Source: Rhodopseudomonas palustris
GTDB lineage: Bacteria; Pseudomonadota; Alphaproteobacteria; Rhizobiales; Xanthobacteraceae
Direction: 5' to 3'
Assembly: GCA_016215605.1 (NCBI GenBank)
Contig: JACRJB010000025.1
Location: 124,001-188,000, forward strand
Length of the DNA: 64,000 nucleotides
The notes under the pieces are model-generated. The model was not told the DNA's origin and did no database searches. It saw only the letters and a list, made by a program, of their open reading frames with translations. Position numbers and translations under genes: made by a program. Positions 1-9,622 of the stretch are shown piece by piece. How positions within the stretch are numbered: the stretch's first letter is position 1; each line of letters opens with the position of its first letter.

Positions 1-671
1 GGGTCTTCGTCCTCACGCAGCGTCGGATCGTCCGACGGCGTCGGCACGTTGAAGCCGGTCGGCAGGCGGGTGTCGAGCAGGCCCGACCCCTTCAGCTCTT
101 CGAGACCCGGCAGATCGCTCAACGCCTCGAGGCTGAACTGCGACAGGAAGCTTTCGGTGGTGCCGAAGGTCAGCGGACGGCCGGGCGTCTTGCGGCGGCC
201 GCGCGGGCGAATCCAGCCGGTCTCCAGCAGCACGTCGAGCGTGCCCTTCGACGTCACCACGCCGCGGATCTCTTCGATCTCGGCGCGGGTGATCGGCTGG
301 TGATAGGCGATGATCGCCAGCATCTCGATTGCGGCGCGCGACAGTTTACGAGTCTCGGTGGTCTCGCGCGTCATCAGCCAGGCAAGATCGCCGGCGGTGC
401 GGAACGTCCATTTGTTGGCGATGCGGACCAGATTGACGCCGCGATGGGCGTAGTCCGCCTGCAACTGCGCCAGCGCCACTTTGACGTCGACGCCGTCGGG
501 CAGCTTCTTGGCGAGCGCCGACTGATCGAGCGGCTCGGTCGAGGCGAACAGCAGGGCTTCGAGAAGGCGCAGTTCCTCGGGCCGGGTTTGCGGCTGCTGC
601 TCGGCGCTGACCTCGTCGCGTTCGATCTTGGGTTCGAACTCCACGATGCGCTTCTCCGCCAGACTTGCCAT
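1..671 (-). CDS. scpB: Segregation and condensation protein B (partial, 3' end outside window)
   Basis: The reading frame opens at an ATG (671-669) and stays open to the window edge, giving about 223 residues with the C-terminus missing. The product is the winged-helix kleisin-associated subunit of the Smc-ScpA-ScpB condensin, which helps compact and partition the chromosome. Visible family features are the N-terminal stretch around LEALLFAS and the central core around AIIAYHQPITRAEIEEIRG, typical of ScpB winged helices. It begins 20 bp after the scpA stop on the same strand, the usual scpA-scpB pairing, so the two are probably co-translated. The tail is Pro/Asp/Glu-rich, as often seen in rhizobial ScpB. 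Confidence 0.93.
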   Translation of the reverse strand, partial: MASLAEKRIVEFEPKIERDEVSAEQQPQTRPEELRLLEALLFASTEPLDQSALAKKLPDGVDVKVALAQLQADYAHRGVNLVRIANKWTFRTAGDLAWLMTRETTETRKLSRAAIEMLAIIAYHQPITRAEIEEIRGVVTSKGTLDVLLETGWIRPRGRRKTPGRPLTFGTTESFLSQFSLEALSDLPGLEELKGSGLLDTRLPTGFNVPTPSDDPTLREDED

Positions 672-691
672 GGCTCGCTCTCCTTCTTCCA

Positions 692-1522
692 CTACCCGGC
701 CGGAACGTCCGGCACGGCCGCCGCTTCCATCGCTGGAGACGGCGGACGCTTACGAAAATACAAGGGCGCCAACGGCCCGGCCTGGTGCAGTTCGACCTCG
801 CCTTCGCGCACCAGTTCCAGCGCGGCGGCGAAACTCGACGCCAGCACGGTCGCCTTCTGCGCAGGATCGGCCAGATAGCGGAGCAGATATTCGTCGAGCC
901 GGCTCCAGTCTTCGGCGAGGCCGACCAGCCGCTCCAGCGAGGCGCGCGCCTCGCTCAGCGACCACACCGTGCGCCGCGCGAGATGCACGCTGGCGAGCAC
1001 GCGCGACTGGCGCTGCGTGGCGTAGGCGCTGAGCAGATCGTACAGCGTCGCCGTGAACTTCGGATGTTTGATCTCGTCGATCGCTTCCGCCATGCCGCGC
1101 GGAAAGATGTCGCGCTGCAATTGCGGGCGCGTCATCAGCCGGTTCGCGGCCTCGCGGATCGCCTCGAGCCGGCGCAGCCGGTTGGCGAGCGCGGTCGCCA
1201 TGTCCTCTGCGCTCGGCCCTTCGGCCGCCGGCGGCTCCGGCAGCAGCAATCGCGATTTCAGGAACGCCAGCCACGCCGCCATCACCAGATAGTCGGCGGC
1301 AAGCTCGAGGCGGATCTTCCGCGCTTCCTCGATGAACAGCAGATACTGGTCGGCGAGCGCCAGGATCGAGATCTTGTGCAGATCGACCTTCTGCTGCCGC
1401 GCCAGCGTCAGCAGCAGATCGAGCGGGCCTTCGTAGCCCTCGACGTCGATGACGAGCGCGTCTTCCTGGTCGACCTGTTCGGTGGGTCGGCCAGTGTCGA
1501 ATTGCAGAATTTCAGCGGTCAT
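692..1522 (-). CDS. scpA: Segregation and condensation protein A (kleisin)
   Basis: 276 aa. ScpA is the kleisin that bridges the Smc heads and binds ScpB in the bacterial condensin. The N-terminal segment has the family signature around EGPLDLLLTLARQQKVDL, followed by the helical ISILALADQYL region. The C-terminal winged-helix part contains FLALLEL-like helices (here ASSFAAALELVREGEVEL). The start is the ATG at 1522, which overlaps the nagZ stop as ATGA; longer versions would run through the nagZ coding region in another frame and are not credible. Length is normal for alphaproteobacterial ScpA. The overlap with nagZ indicates translational coupling. Confidence 0.95.
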   Translation of the reverse strand: MTAEILQFDTGRPTEQVDQEDALVIDVEGYEGPLDLLLTLARQQKVDLHKISILALADQYLLFIEEARKIRLELAADYLVMAAWLAFLKSRLLLPEPPAAEGPSAEDMATALANRLRRLEAIREAANRLMTRPQLQRDIFPRGMAEAIDEIKHPKFTATLYDLLSAYATQRQSRVLASVHLARRTVWSLSEARASLERLVGLAEDWSRLDEYLLRYLADPAQKATVLASSFAAALELVREGEVELHQAGPLAPLYFRKRPPSPAMEAAAVPDVPAG

Positions 1523-2544
1523 GCGCTCATCCCTGCGCGGCCGATCAAGGCTTCGAGTTCGGCGCGCGCGGCGGCGCGGTCGAACGGTTGCGGCGGCTTG
1601 CGCGACGCCAGCGCCGCCTCGGCGCGCTGCAGCGCCCTGCCCGCCAGCTCCGGCGTCTCGGCGGCAACCTGACGCATCTCGTCGAGCTTGCCGTTGCAGT
1701 GCAGGACGACGTCGCATCCCGCCGCGACGATCGCGCGGGTGCGTTCGGCGATCGTGCCGTCCAGCGCATTCATCGAGACGTCGTCGCTCATGAGCAATCC
1801 TTGGAACCCGATTCGCTGGCGAATCACCTGGTCGATGATTGTCGCAGAAGTCGTCGCGGGTTGGGCGGGATCGAGGGCGCTAAACACAACATGTGCAGTC
1901 ATCGCCATCGGCAGATCGGCGAGCGGCTGGAACGCGGCGAAATCGGTGCGTTCGAGCTCGTCCCGTGATGTGTCGACTTGCGGCAGACGGAAATGGCTGT
2001 CGGCCGTCGCCCGTCCATGGCCGGGGATGTGCTTGAGCACCGGGAGCACCGAGCCCTGCTCCAGGCCATCGGTGACCGCCCGGGCAATCGCCGCCACCTT
2101 GGCCGGGTCGGTGCCATAGGCACGGTCGCCGATCACGGCATCGGCGCCAGCGATCGGCACGTCGGCGAGCGGCAGGCAGTCGACGGTGATGCCGAGATCG
2201 GCGAGGTCGGCCGCAATCAGCCGCGCACTGAGGCGCGCCGCGGTCAGACCAAGCTGCGAATCAATGTCGTAGAGCGCCGAAAATACCGCGCCGCGCGGAT
2301 AGACCGGCCAATGCGGCGGCCCGAGGCGCTGCACCCGCCCGCCCTCCTGATCGATCAGGACCGGGGCGTCCGGCGCATCGATCTCCGCCCGCAATTGCTG
2401 AACCAGTCCGGCTACTTGGGCCGGATTGTCGATGTTTCGCTTGAACAGAATGAAGCCCCACGGACGGGTTTCGCGGAGAAATCCGCGCTCGTCGTCGGTG
2501 AGGCCCAGGCCGGAGATGCCGGTGATGAAAGCGCGCGAAGTCAT
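1519..2544 (-). CDS. nagZ: Beta-N-acetylhexosaminidase (glycoside hydrolase family 3)
   Basis: 341 aa, normal for NagZ. The enzyme removes N-acetylglucosamine from anhydromuropeptides in cytoplasmic peptidoglycan recycling. The GH3 barrel signatures are present: GFILFKRN near the N-terminus, IDQEGGRVQRL around residues 64-74, and the catalytic-loop motif KHIPGHGRATADSH, in which the His/Asp pair acts in the family mechanism, then LLMSDDVSM carrying the nucleophile Asp. It lies between a SPOR-domain gene and scpA on the minus strand and overlaps scpA by 4 nt. That context (cell wall, septum, chromosome segregation) is widely conserved in Rhizobiales. Confidence 0.95.
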   Translation of the reverse strand: MTSRAFITGISGLGLTDDERGFLRETRPWGFILFKRNIDNPAQVAGLVQQLRAEIDAPDAPVLIDQEGGRVQRLGPPHWPVYPRGAVFSALYDIDSQLGLTAARLSARLIAADLADLGITVDCLPLADVPIAGADAVIGDRAYGTDPAKVAAIARAVTDGLEQGSVLPVLKHIPGHGRATADSHFRLPQVDTSRDELERTDFAAFQPLADLPMAMTAHVVFSALDPAQPATTSATIIDQVIRQRIGFQGLLMSDDVSMNALDGTIAERTRAIVAAGCDVVLHCNGKLDEMRQVAAETPELAGRALQRAEAALASRKPPQPFDRAAARAELEALIGRAGMSA

Positions 2545-2592
2545 ACTGGGCCGCTTAGCCCGCGCGCGCCTCCAGGGTCAAGGAAACCGCAG

Positions 2593-4131
2593 TTATTTCC
2601 TCTGGACGAAGCACTGTCCGCCGGCACTTTTCAGGTTGCCGCAGAACTGGGTCGCCTCGTCGGAGCTGCCGAACGGCCCGACCATGGCGCGATAGACGAC
2701 CTTGCCGCCGAGATCGGCGCGCTTGATCAACGGTGCGCGTGACCCAAGCACCGACGGGAACTTGCCCTGCAGCGCCCTGTACGAAGCCTTGGCGTCGGCC
2801 TCGCTAATCTGGGACGAGACCTGCACGAGATACCCGCCCGCGCCGGCCGATTCGGCCGGCGGCAGCGAGGCGACGCGCTGGTTCGGTGATGGCGCCGGCG
2901 CCGCATTCGGCGACAGCGACAGCGGGGCGTTGCCGGCGGACGCATTGGCGTCCTCGACCTGGCGCGCCGCCGGGCGTTGCACCGGAGCCGGCGCAGCCGC
3001 GCGGGCGGCCTGCCGGGTCGCCGGCGCTGAAACCGCAACCGGCGCAGCCGCCTGATCGCCCTGCTCCGGGCGGATGCTGAAGGTCTTGATCCGCCGCGGC
3101 TCCTCGCCGGCAATGGTGCCGTTGTTCGGCGGCGGCAGGTTCGGCTTCGGACCCGGCGCAACCGTGGACACTGCCGGCGGATTCGGATTCTGATTCAGCT
3201 GCGGCAGCACCACGCGGGCGCCCTGTCCGGCGCGCGACGGGTCGGCCGGCTGCTCCTCGCGCGACACCAGCGCTTCGATGTTGTTGCCGGCGGCGAGCCG
3301 GTCCTGGATCGGCTTGCCCGAGGCATCGGCCGACGCAGACGGCGCCGCCATCACCTTAGTCGGACTGGTGTCTGCCTTGATCACCGGCGGTTCTCCGCTG
3401 CGCGGGCCGCTGGTGAAGGTGCGATAGGCGAACGCACCGCCGGTGCCGACGACGGCGAGCGCGAGCACAGCGGCCACCGTGAGCATATTGTTGCGGCGCG
3501 GCTTGAAGGCGCGGCTGTCCGGCTCCTCGGCATAGCCGTCGTCGTAGCCGTAGGGCGCTTCGGGATAGTTCGCATCCGGACGCACGTCGGCCGGATCGAG
3601 CTGGCCGTACAGCGCATCGTCGTAGCGGGCCGGCACGAATTGCGGCTGCTCCAGCGGCAGCGGCGGCTGCACCGCGTAGCGCGGATCGGCGTAGCTGGGA
3701 GCCTCCGCCGGCGGATCGAACGAGATCCGATCGTAGGGCGACGGGTCGTAGCCCGCGGTATCGCTCAGTCGCGGCGCATCGCCGAGCCGCGGCTGCACCG
3801 CAGTGACGAAGGACGGCGGACGGCTGAAGTCGGGCTCGGGGGCAGGCGGCGGCACCGGCTCTGGATTGGCGGCGCGGCGATGCTGCAGCCAGGCCGGCAT
3901 CGGCTGCGGCTGAACATCGTCTTCGATCGGCGACGGCTGGGTGCCGAGGCGGAAATCGGTGGCACGCGACGTCTGCCGACCGGCCGGCGGCTGGCCGCCG
4001 AACGGATCGGTCTGTCCGATCAGGCGCGCGAGCTCGGCGAGCGGATCGCTCTCGGATTTATGCTGGGCGTAGGCACCGCGGGTCTCGTCGTCATCCGCCG
4101 GGAAAGGTCGGTCCTGGTATCGATCGGTCAT
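2593..4131 (-). CDS. SPOR-domain membrane protein
   Basis: 512 aa from the ATG at 4131; an upstream in-frame ATG at 4164 would add 11 residues and lacks support. The layout is a long Pro/Gln/Asp-rich cytoplasmic region, one transmembrane helix at about residues 215-235 (MLTVAAVLALAVVG), a low-complexity Pro/Ala periplasmic linker, and a C-terminal SPOR domain of about 75 residues beginning near GGYLVQVSSQ and ending in CFVQRK. SPOR domains bind denuded septal glycan, so a role at the division site is likely (family knowledge). It sits 48 bp upstream of nagZ and downstream of argS, all on one strand. Confidence 0.85.
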   Translation of the reverse strand: MTDRYQDRPFPADDDETRGAYAQHKSESDPLAELARLIGQTDPFGGQPPAGRQTSRATDFRLGTQPSPIEDDVQPQPMPAWLQHRRAANPEPVPPPAPEPDFSRPPSFVTAVQPRLGDAPRLSDTAGYDPSPYDRISFDPPAEAPSYADPRYAVQPPLPLEQPQFVPARYDDALYGQLDPADVRPDANYPEAPYGYDDGYAEEPDSRAFKPRRNNMLTVAAVLALAVVGTGGAFAYRTFTSGPRSGEPPVIKADTSPTKVMAAPSASADASGKPIQDRLAAGNNIEALVSREEQPADPSRAGQGARVVLPQLNQNPNPPAVSTVAPGPKPNLPPPNNGTIAGEEPRRIKTFSIRPEQGDQAAAPVAVSAPATRQAARAAAPAPVQRPAARQVEDANASAGNAPLSLSPNAAPAPSPNQRVASLPPAESAGAGGYLVQVSSQISEADAKASYRALQGKFPSVLGSRAPLIKRADLGGKVVYRAMVGPFGSSDEATQFCGNLKSAGGQCFVQRK

Positions 4132-4231
4132 GTGATGTCGCGTCCCATTCGGGAAAGCCGCCAAACCCGCCTTCGTAGACGTAGACTGCTCTCAATAGCC
4201 GCTACAGATCCCCATCTGACCGGCTGTCCCC

Positions 4232-6025
4232 CTATCGCATCTCGTCCGGCGCAGTGACGCCGAGAATGGCAAGCCCCGATGCCAGTACCGAGACGACGCC
4301 CTGGACCATTGCCAGTCGCGCCTTGGTAATCTCTGCATCATTATTGATAATGAAGCGTAAATGAGGCAAATCGCGCCCGCGCGTCCAGAGCGCGTGAAAT
4401 TCGCTGGCGAGATCATAGAGATAGAACGCCACCCGGTGCGGCTCGTGCGCCAAGGCGGCGGCTTCGACGATCCGCGGGAACAGCGCCAGCCGCCGCAGCA
4501 GATCGAGCTCCGCCGGATCGGTCAGCCGCTCCACCGTCGCATCCTTCAGGAACGCGATCCGGGCCTCCGCCGCCTCCGGCAGGTCCGGGAACACCTCCCT
4601 CGCGTTGCGGAAGATGGAATGGCCGCGGGCGTGACCGTACTGGACGTAGAAGACCGGATTGTCCTTGGACTGTTCGATCACCTTGGCGAGGTCGAAATCG
4701 AGCACCGCGTCGTTCTTGCGGAACAGCATCATGAACCGGACGGCGTCCGAGCCCACTTCATCCACAACTTCACGAAGCGTGACGAAATCGCCCGAGCGCT
4801 TCGACATCTTCACCGGCTCGCCGTTGCGCAGCAGGCGCACGAGCTGGACGATCTTGACGTCGAGCGCGCCCTTCCCGCCGGTCACCGCCGTGATCGCCGC
4901 CTGCATGCGCTTGATGTATCCGCCGTGATCGGCGCCCCAGACGTCGACCATATTGGCGAAGCCGGAATCGAACTTCACCTTGTGATAGGCGATGTCGGAG
5001 GCGAAGTAGGTGTAGGAGCCGTCCGATTTCAGCAGCGGCCGATCGACGTCGTCGCCATAGGCGGTGGCGCGGAACAGGGTCTGCTCGCGATCCTCGTAGT
5101 CTTCGACCGGCGCGCCCTTCGGCGGCGGCAGGCGGCCCTGATACACGTCGCCTTTGGCGCGCAGAAAATCGATGGTGTCGGCGACGCGATTGCGGTCGCC
5201 CTCGATCAGCGAGCGCTCCGAGAAGAATACCTCGTGCGTGATCGCGAGCGCGGCCAGATCGCCCTGGATCATCTCCATCATCATCGCGATGGATTTCGCA
5301 CGGACGGTCGGAAGCCACTGCGACTCGGGCAGTTCTTTCAACGCGGCGCCGTGCTCGGCCGCCAAGGCGGCGCCGACCGGGACCAGATAGTCGCCCGGAT
5401 ACAGCCCCTCCGGGATGGTGCCGATGTCTTCGCCGAGCGCCTCGCGGTAGCGCAGGAATGCGGAGCGCGCCAGCACGTCGACCTGCGCGCCGGCGTCGTT
5501 GATGTAGTACTCGCGGGTGACGTCGTAGCCGGCGGTCTCCAGCAGATTGGCCAGCGCGTCACCGAACACTGCGCCGCGGCAATGGCCGACATGCATCGGC
5601 CCGGTCGGGTTGGCGGAGACGTATTCGACATTGACCTTCTCGGCACCGCCGATCCGGCTGCGGCCGTAGCCATCGCCGGCGTCGAGCACCGCGCGCAGCG
5701 CCTGCGCCCATACCGCCGGCTTCAGCGTCAAATTGATGAAGCCCGGACCGGCGATCGCGACCGTGTCGATCTGCTGCTCGGTGCGCAGCTTTTCGGCGAC
5801 CTTCTCAGCGAGGTCGCGCGGCTTGGCCTTGGCGTCCTTCGCCAGCACCATTGCCACGTTGGTCGCCATGTCCCCGTGCGACGCGTCCTTCGGCGGCTCG
5901 ACCACGATCCGCGCCAGATCGATGCCCGCGGGAAGCACGCCCTCCTCGATCAGCGCGGCGCAGACCGCGTGCACACGCGCGAGGACATGGGCGAAAAGGT
6001 GCGTCGTGATCGTTTGATCGGGCAT
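4232..6025 (-). CDS. argS: Arginyl-tRNA synthetase
   Basis: 597 aa, class I aminoacyl-tRNA synthetase charging tRNA-Arg. The N-terminal additional domain is followed by the HIGH-type motif in [18 protein letters not shown] and by a KMSK loop in [15 protein letters not shown]. The C-terminal DALR anticodon-binding region ends at VTAPDEMR, and APDEMR is typical of alphaproteobacterial ArgS C-termini. Length is normal. It starts 48 bp downstream of the dgt stop and is followed after 100 bp by the SPOR gene, an arrangement often found in Rhizobiales. Confidence 0.97.
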   Translation of the reverse strand: MPDQTITTHLFAHVLARVHAVCAALIEEGVLPAGIDLARIVVEPPKDASHGDMATNVAMVLAKDAKAKPRDLAEKVAEKLRTEQQIDTVAIAGPGFINLTLKPAVWAQALRAVLDAGDGYGRSRIGGAEKVNVEYVSANPTGPMHVGHCRGAVFGDALANLLETAGYDVTREYYINDAGAQVDVLARSAFLRYREALGEDIGTIPEGLYPGDYLVPVGAALAAEHGAALKELPESQWLPTVRAKSIAMMMEMIQGDLAALAITHEVFFSERSLIEGDRNRVADTIDFLRAKGDVYQGRLPPPKGAPVEDYEDREQTLFRATAYGDDVDRPLLKSDGSYTYFASDIAYHKVKFDSGFANMVDVWGADHGGYIKRMQAAITAVTGGKGALDVKIVQLVRLLRNGEPVKMSKRSGDFVTLREVVDEVGSDAVRFMMLFRKNDAVLDFDLAKVIEQSKDNPVFYVQYGHARGHSIFRNAREVFPDLPEAAEARIAFLKDATVERLTDPAELDLLRRLALFPRIVEAAALAHEPHRVAFYLYDLASEFHALWTRGRDLPHLRFIINNDAEITKARLAMVQGVVSVLASGLAILGVTAPDEMR

Positions 6026-6073
6026 GGCTGCAGTTTTGATTGGGGGATGGCCCTAGTCGGCCGGTCGGGCCGC

Positions 6074-7288
6074 CTAACGCAAATCCGGGGTCGAGTCAAA
6101 AAGCCGCTGATGTTCGGTCAGCGCGTAGCGGTCGGTCATGCCGGCGATGAAATTGCGGATCCGGCGGAAGCGGTCGGCCTCGCATTCGGCGACCGGGCCA
6201 TCGGCCGGCAGCCAGTCCGGCGGCAGGTCGGCGGGATGGTCGCAATAGCGCTGGAACAGCTCGGCGACGATCGCCTCGGCGTCCCGCATCACCGCCATCA
6301 CGCGGTCGGCGCGGTACATATGGGTCCAAAGGAACGCCTTGATCTCGGCCTCCGCGGTCGCGGTCACAGCCGGAAACGCAACCATCGCGGTGCCGGCGCG
6401 GCGCACGTCCTCGGCCGACCGCGGCATGGCCTCCCCGAGGCGCCGCGTGGTCTCGGCGGTGACCGCGCCGATCAGATGCGAGATCAGCTCGCGCACCAGC
6501 TCGGCGCCGCGACGGCTTTCCGCGAGCGTCGGATAGCGCCGCTCGATGTCGTCGATGATCGACGAGGTCAGCGGCACCGCGCGCAGATCGTCGACCCGGA
6601 ACAGCCCGGCGCGCAGGCCGTCGTCGATGTCGTGCGCGTCATAGGCGATGTCATCGGCAATCGCGGCGACCTGGGCTTCGAGCGATGCGAAGCTCCACAG
6701 TTCGAGGTCGAAGCGCTGGCTGAATTCGACGATGCCGATCGGGACACCATGTTCGGCATAGCGCGGTAGCGGCCGCCCGGCGCGATCGGTCAGCGGACCG
6801 TTGTGCTTGACCACGCCTTCCAGCGTCTCCCAGGTCAGGTTCAGTCCGTCGAATTCCGGATAACGGTGCTCCAATGCCGTCAGCACCCGCAGGGTCTGGG
6901 CGTTGTGATCGAACCCGCCGTGCTGGCGCAGGCAGGCATCCAGCGCGCGCTCGCCGGCGTGGCCGAACGGCGGATGGCCGAGGTCGTGCGCCAGCGCCAG
7001 CGTCTCGGTCAGATCCTCGTCGAGACCGAGCTGGCGCGCGATCGCGCGGGCGATCTGGGCCACTTCGAGGCTGTGGGTCAGCCGCGTGCGGTAGTGATCG
7101 CCTTCGTGAAACACGAAGACCTGGGTCTTGTGCTTCAACCGGCGGAAGGCGGTGGAATGGATCACCCGGTCGCAATCGCGCCGGAAGGCGCTGCGGTTGC
7201 TGCTCGGGAGCTCGGCGAACTGCCGGCCGCGGCTGCGGTCCGGATCGCAGCTGAAGGCTGCGCGAGGAGCTGCCATTCCGACCGACAC
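6074..7288 (-). CDS. dgt: Deoxyguanosinetriphosphate triphosphohydrolase-like HD protein
   Basis: 404 aa. Members hydrolyse dNTPs to deoxynucleoside and triphosphate. The HD-domain metal site is clear: [18 protein letters not shown] supplies the first His and [16 protein letters not shown] the HD pair, with a later Asp in [16 protein letters not shown]. The N-terminal [20 protein letters not shown] motif is the usual Dgt substrate-side signature. It reads away from the Fe-S carrier gene at 7395 and towards argS. Whether dGTP is the preferred substrate cannot be told from sequence; the shorter bacterial forms are usually annotated dGTPase-like. Confidence 0.93.
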   Translation of the reverse strand: MSVGMAAPRAAFSCDPDRSRGRQFAELPSSNRSAFRRDCDRVIHSTAFRRLKHKTQVFVFHEGDHYRTRLTHSLEVAQIARAIARQLGLDEDLTETLALAHDLGHPPFGHAGERALDACLRQHGGFDHNAQTLRVLTALEHRYPEFDGLNLTWETLEGVVKHNGPLTDRAGRPLPRYAEHGVPIGIVEFSQRFDLELWSFASLEAQVAAIADDIAYDAHDIDDGLRAGLFRVDDLRAVPLTSSIIDDIERRYPTLAESRRGAELVRELISHLIGAVTAETTRRLGEAMPRSAEDVRRAGTAMVAFPAVTATAEAEIKAFLWTHMYRADRVMAVMRDAEAIVAELFQRYCDHPADLPPDWLPADGPVAECEADRFRRIRNFIAGMTDRYALTEHQRLFDSTPDLR

Positions 7289-7394
7289 GCTGAAGCTATC
7301 CCCGACCCGTTTGATTCTGCGGCATGCTGCACTTAACTATGGCTTGCATGGAAATCCAATGACGGCACAATCCGTCGGGGATATGGAGCGACAC

Positions 7395-7727
7395 ATGACC
7401 GACCAAAACGTCAGCATCAGCGAACGGGCGGCGCGCCGGATCGGCGAGATCCTGAAAGGTGAAGGCGACGGCGCGATGCTGCGGATCAGCGTCGAGGGCG
7501 GCGGCTGCTCCGGCTTCCAGTACAAGTTCGACGTCGACCGCGCCAGAACCGACGACGATCTGGTGATTGCGCGTGACGGTGCGGTGGTGCTGGTCGACTC
7601 GGCGTCGGTGCCGTTCCTGGCCGGTTCGGAAGTCGATTTCGTCGACGATCTGATCGGCGCGTCGTTCCGGGTCAACAATCCGAACGCCACCGCGTCCTGC
7701 GGCTGCGGCACCAGCTTCTCGATCTGA
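7395..7727 (+). CDS. erpA: A-type iron-sulfur cluster carrier (ErpA/IscA family)
   Basis: 110 aa from the ATG at 7395. The family's three cluster-ligand cysteines are visible: one in GGGCSGFQYKF and two in the C-terminal SCGCGTSFSI. Such proteins accept Fe-S clusters from the SUF or ISC scaffold and pass them to target enzymes. The frame is open further upstream, but that part is antisense to dgt and has no family similarity. It is divergent from dgt with about 106 bp between the two starts. The precise subfamily (ErpA, IscA or SufA) is an inference; ErpA is favoured because no isc/suf genes are adjacent. Confidence 0.88.
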   Translation: MTDQNVSISERAARRIGEILKGEGDGAMLRISVEGGGCSGFQYKFDVDRARTDDDLVIARDGAVVLVDSASVPFLAGSEVDFVDDLIGASFRVNNPNATASCGCGTSFSI

Positions 7728-7897
7728 CGGCCGCTCGTCTGACAACCAAGGCGCCACAGCGCCGGCGGTGATCCGCTGGCGACGGCCCCCCACCAGCTAT
7801 TCAGACGCCGCCGGGGGCCTCGGTCAGAGGCTCCCGGCGGCGATCTATGGTGAATTAGCTGCGCAACGCGCGACAGCGTCGGCGCTTGGTGCAGGCG

Positions 7898-8854
7898 CTA
7901 CGAAAAGGTGCCGGTCGCACCGGCCAGCGCAGTGCACATCGCCCCCTTGCGCTGCCCCCCGATCTGACCGACCTGGTACTCCTTCAGGATCTGGATGGCG
8001 CCCGGATTGCTGAGGTTGGCGATCGTCATCGGCAGGTTGAAGTTCGCCGCGTTGCCGGTGGCGAGCTGCGCGGTGCCGGCCTCGTTCCACACGTCGGCAT
8101 TGGCCGGCGCAGCCAGAGCCGTGGAGCTGACGGACCGTTCGACCAGGCCCAGGCTGCCGTCCGCCAGACGGCCCAGCGCCATGTTCGTCACCGTCCAGGT
8201 GCCGTCCAAATTGTAGCTCACGTTGAAGGTGGTGTAGCCCGGCGTGGCGTCGCACAGCGCGGCGTTGATCGACGAACTGGTGAAGTTCATCACGGTGCCG
8301 GCGGTGTAGGTCCCGGTCTGGACGTAGAACTTGATGACCGGCTGACAGTCCAGGTTGGACGTCGGCTGCGCCGTCACGAAGTTCGACAGCGTGATCCCGC
8401 CGGCCAGCGACTGGACCGCCGAACCCGCGTTGTACTGGTTCAGCATCGGGTTGAAGGTCGGCGTCACGATCCGGAACGATCCCGCTTGCGGGCCGACCGT
8501 CGACACCGGCACCGACAGCCCGAGCGAGGGCGACACGGTCATGGTGGTGGTGTTGTTGGTCTGCGTGCCGCCGGCGGCCGGCGTGAGGTTGATCGCCTGG
8601 ATCGCCGCCAGTTGCCCGGACGGCTGCCCGATCTGGGGCGGCGCGACCTGCTGTTGGACGCCCGCATAGTACTGCAGGACCATCGAGAAGGTGAGCACGG
8701 CGCCCGACGTGGCGTAGGGCAGCAGTGCCTGGCTGTAGAGGCTGTTGGTGTAGACTTGCTGGCCGCCGGAATACTGCGCCGGCTGCTGGAAGAAGAAGAA
8801 GTTCTGCAACGTCGGACTGTTGTTGGTCACGTTGATGGTGATGGTGGTGGTCAT
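7898..8854 (-). CDS. Unrecognised Gln/Asn/Thr-rich protein
   Basis: 318 aa from the ATG at 8854, which has a strong Shine-Dalgarno (AGGAGG, about 6 nt upstream); a TTG at 8950 would give a longer form with no such support. I do not recognise the family. The sequence is rich in Asn, Thr, Gln, Ser and Val, poor in Lys, and has an aromatic cluster near the N-terminus (LQNFFFFQQPAQY). There is no signal peptide or clear transmembrane helix. Three cysteines fall in the second half. The alternating hydrophobic/Thr pattern suggests an all-beta fold, as in some surface or encapsulating proteins, but that is only an impression. It lies downstream of the XRE regulator gene (9014-9373) on the same strand. 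Confidence 0.7.
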   Translation of the reverse strand: MTTTITINVTNNSPTLQNFFFFQQPAQYSGGQQVYTNSLYSQALLPYATSGAVLTFSMVLQYYAGVQQQVAPPQIGQPSGQLAAIQAINLTPAAGGTQTNNTTTMTVSPSLGLSVPVSTVGPQAGSFRIVTPTFNPMLNQYNAGSAVQSLAGGITLSNFVTAQPTSNLDCQPVIKFYVQTGTYTAGTVMNFTSSSINAALCDATPGYTTFNVSYNLDGTWTVTNMALGRLADGSLGLVERSVSSTALAAPANADVWNEAGTAQLATGNAANFNLPMTIANLSNPGAIQILKEYQVGQIGGQRKGAMCTALAGATGTFS

Positions 8855-8943
8855 TGATGCCTCCTGCCGGCCGCGCCGGCCCAAGTTGCCTCTGATCTGA
8901 ATCAACCAGAGGTTGTGCATCTTTAGCGGGAGGCCCTTAACCT

Positions 8944-8980
8944 GATGCAATTAATGATTGCGCACTATGCAAGATGCAAC
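8944..8980. promoter_or_regulatory. Cluster of TGCAA/TTGC half-sites upstream of the unknown gene
   Basis: Within 37 bp there are GATGCAA (8944-8950), ATTGC (8957-8961), ATGCAAGATGCAAC (8967-8980). The same GATGCAAC half appears in the perfect palindrome at 9533-9553. The cluster is about 90-125 bp upstream of the unknown gene's start. I infer operator sites for the neighbouring XRE protein; the sequence shows only the repeats. Confidence 0.45.
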
Positions 8981-9013
8981 CCAATTTCTTGCGCGCGCGG
9001 CAACGGCGCGGCT

Positions 9014-9373
9014 TCACAGCGGGCAGCGTTCGGCCAGCACGGAATCGATGAAGGACACCAGCAGCGCTCTGGACTGATCGGTCAGCGCTGTTTCTGCGCG
9101 CCGCATGCACGACAGGAAACTGGAGTCGTCGTTGGATGGCCGCTGCCGCCGGTGATCGGGAGCGTCCATGTCGCCGCACCCGGTCAGCAACCAATCCAGT
9201 GAGATGCCGAGCGTCCGGCACAGCAAAACAGCATGATCGACCGACATCGCCCGATTGTTCTTCCAGCGGGTGACCGTGCTTTCGTTGACGCCCATGGCGA
9301 AGGCCAGCGCGTGCTGCTTGGTCATGCCCCGCAGCTGCATCGCCTTCACCATCCTCTCCCCCCGAGTCCGCAT
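9014..9373 (-). CDS. XRE-family helix-turn-helix regulator
   Basis: 119 aa. Residues about 8-63 form an XRE-type HTH: MVKAMQLRGMTKQHALAFAM, then GVNESTVTRWKNN as the recognition part, then AVLLCRTLGISLDWLLTG, the usual end of this fold. The remaining 50 residues are a short regulatory tail without a recognisable domain. The gene lies about 160 bp upstream of the unknown gene ending at 7898 and on the same strand, and TTGCA/TGCAA half-sites occur both between the two genes and upstream of this one, suggesting local autoregulation. Confidence 0.82.
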   Translation of the reverse strand: MRTRGERMVKAMQLRGMTKQHALAFAMGVNESTVTRWKNNRAMSVDHAVLLCRTLGISLDWLLTGCGDMDAPDHRRQRPSNDDSSFLSCMRRAETALTDQSRALLVSFIDSVLAERCPL

Positions 9374-9532
9374 TTCAGACTCCGCCGCCGCAAATCAGCG
9401 CGTTGACATCATCACACTGCGCCTCGGCGATCGCGGAACGCCGCGGCGGTCGAGCCGTCACGATAGGTGGGCGGGGCAGATTTGGCCGCTCGATCCGGTT
9501 CAGGCACGAAAGCTGGATGTTCGGCAAATCGC

Positions 9533-9553
9533 GATGCAACTTATAGTTGCATC
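9533..9553. promoter_or_regulatory. Perfect 21-bp palindrome, candidate XRE operator
   Basis: GATGCAACT-TAT-AGTTGCATC has 9-bp arms around a 3-bp centre. It lies in the 249-bp gap between the XRE gene (start 9373) and the RND pump stop (9623), about 160 bp upstream of the XRE start. A dyad of this size with an A/T centre is typical of dimeric HTH operators. Assignment to the neighbouring regulator is inference, supported by repeats of the same half-site at 8944-8980. Confidence 0.55.
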
Positions 9554-9622
9554 ATGGCGGTAAACGAAGACTCAACGAAAGGCTGGCGCTCGATCCCGCG
9601 AGTCAGGCTGCGGCTGGTCCGT

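Noticed and set aside
4361..6769. 802-codon plus-strand frame
   Set aside because: It is antisense to argS and dgt, which have full family motifs; GC-rich codon bias leaves the opposite frame open.
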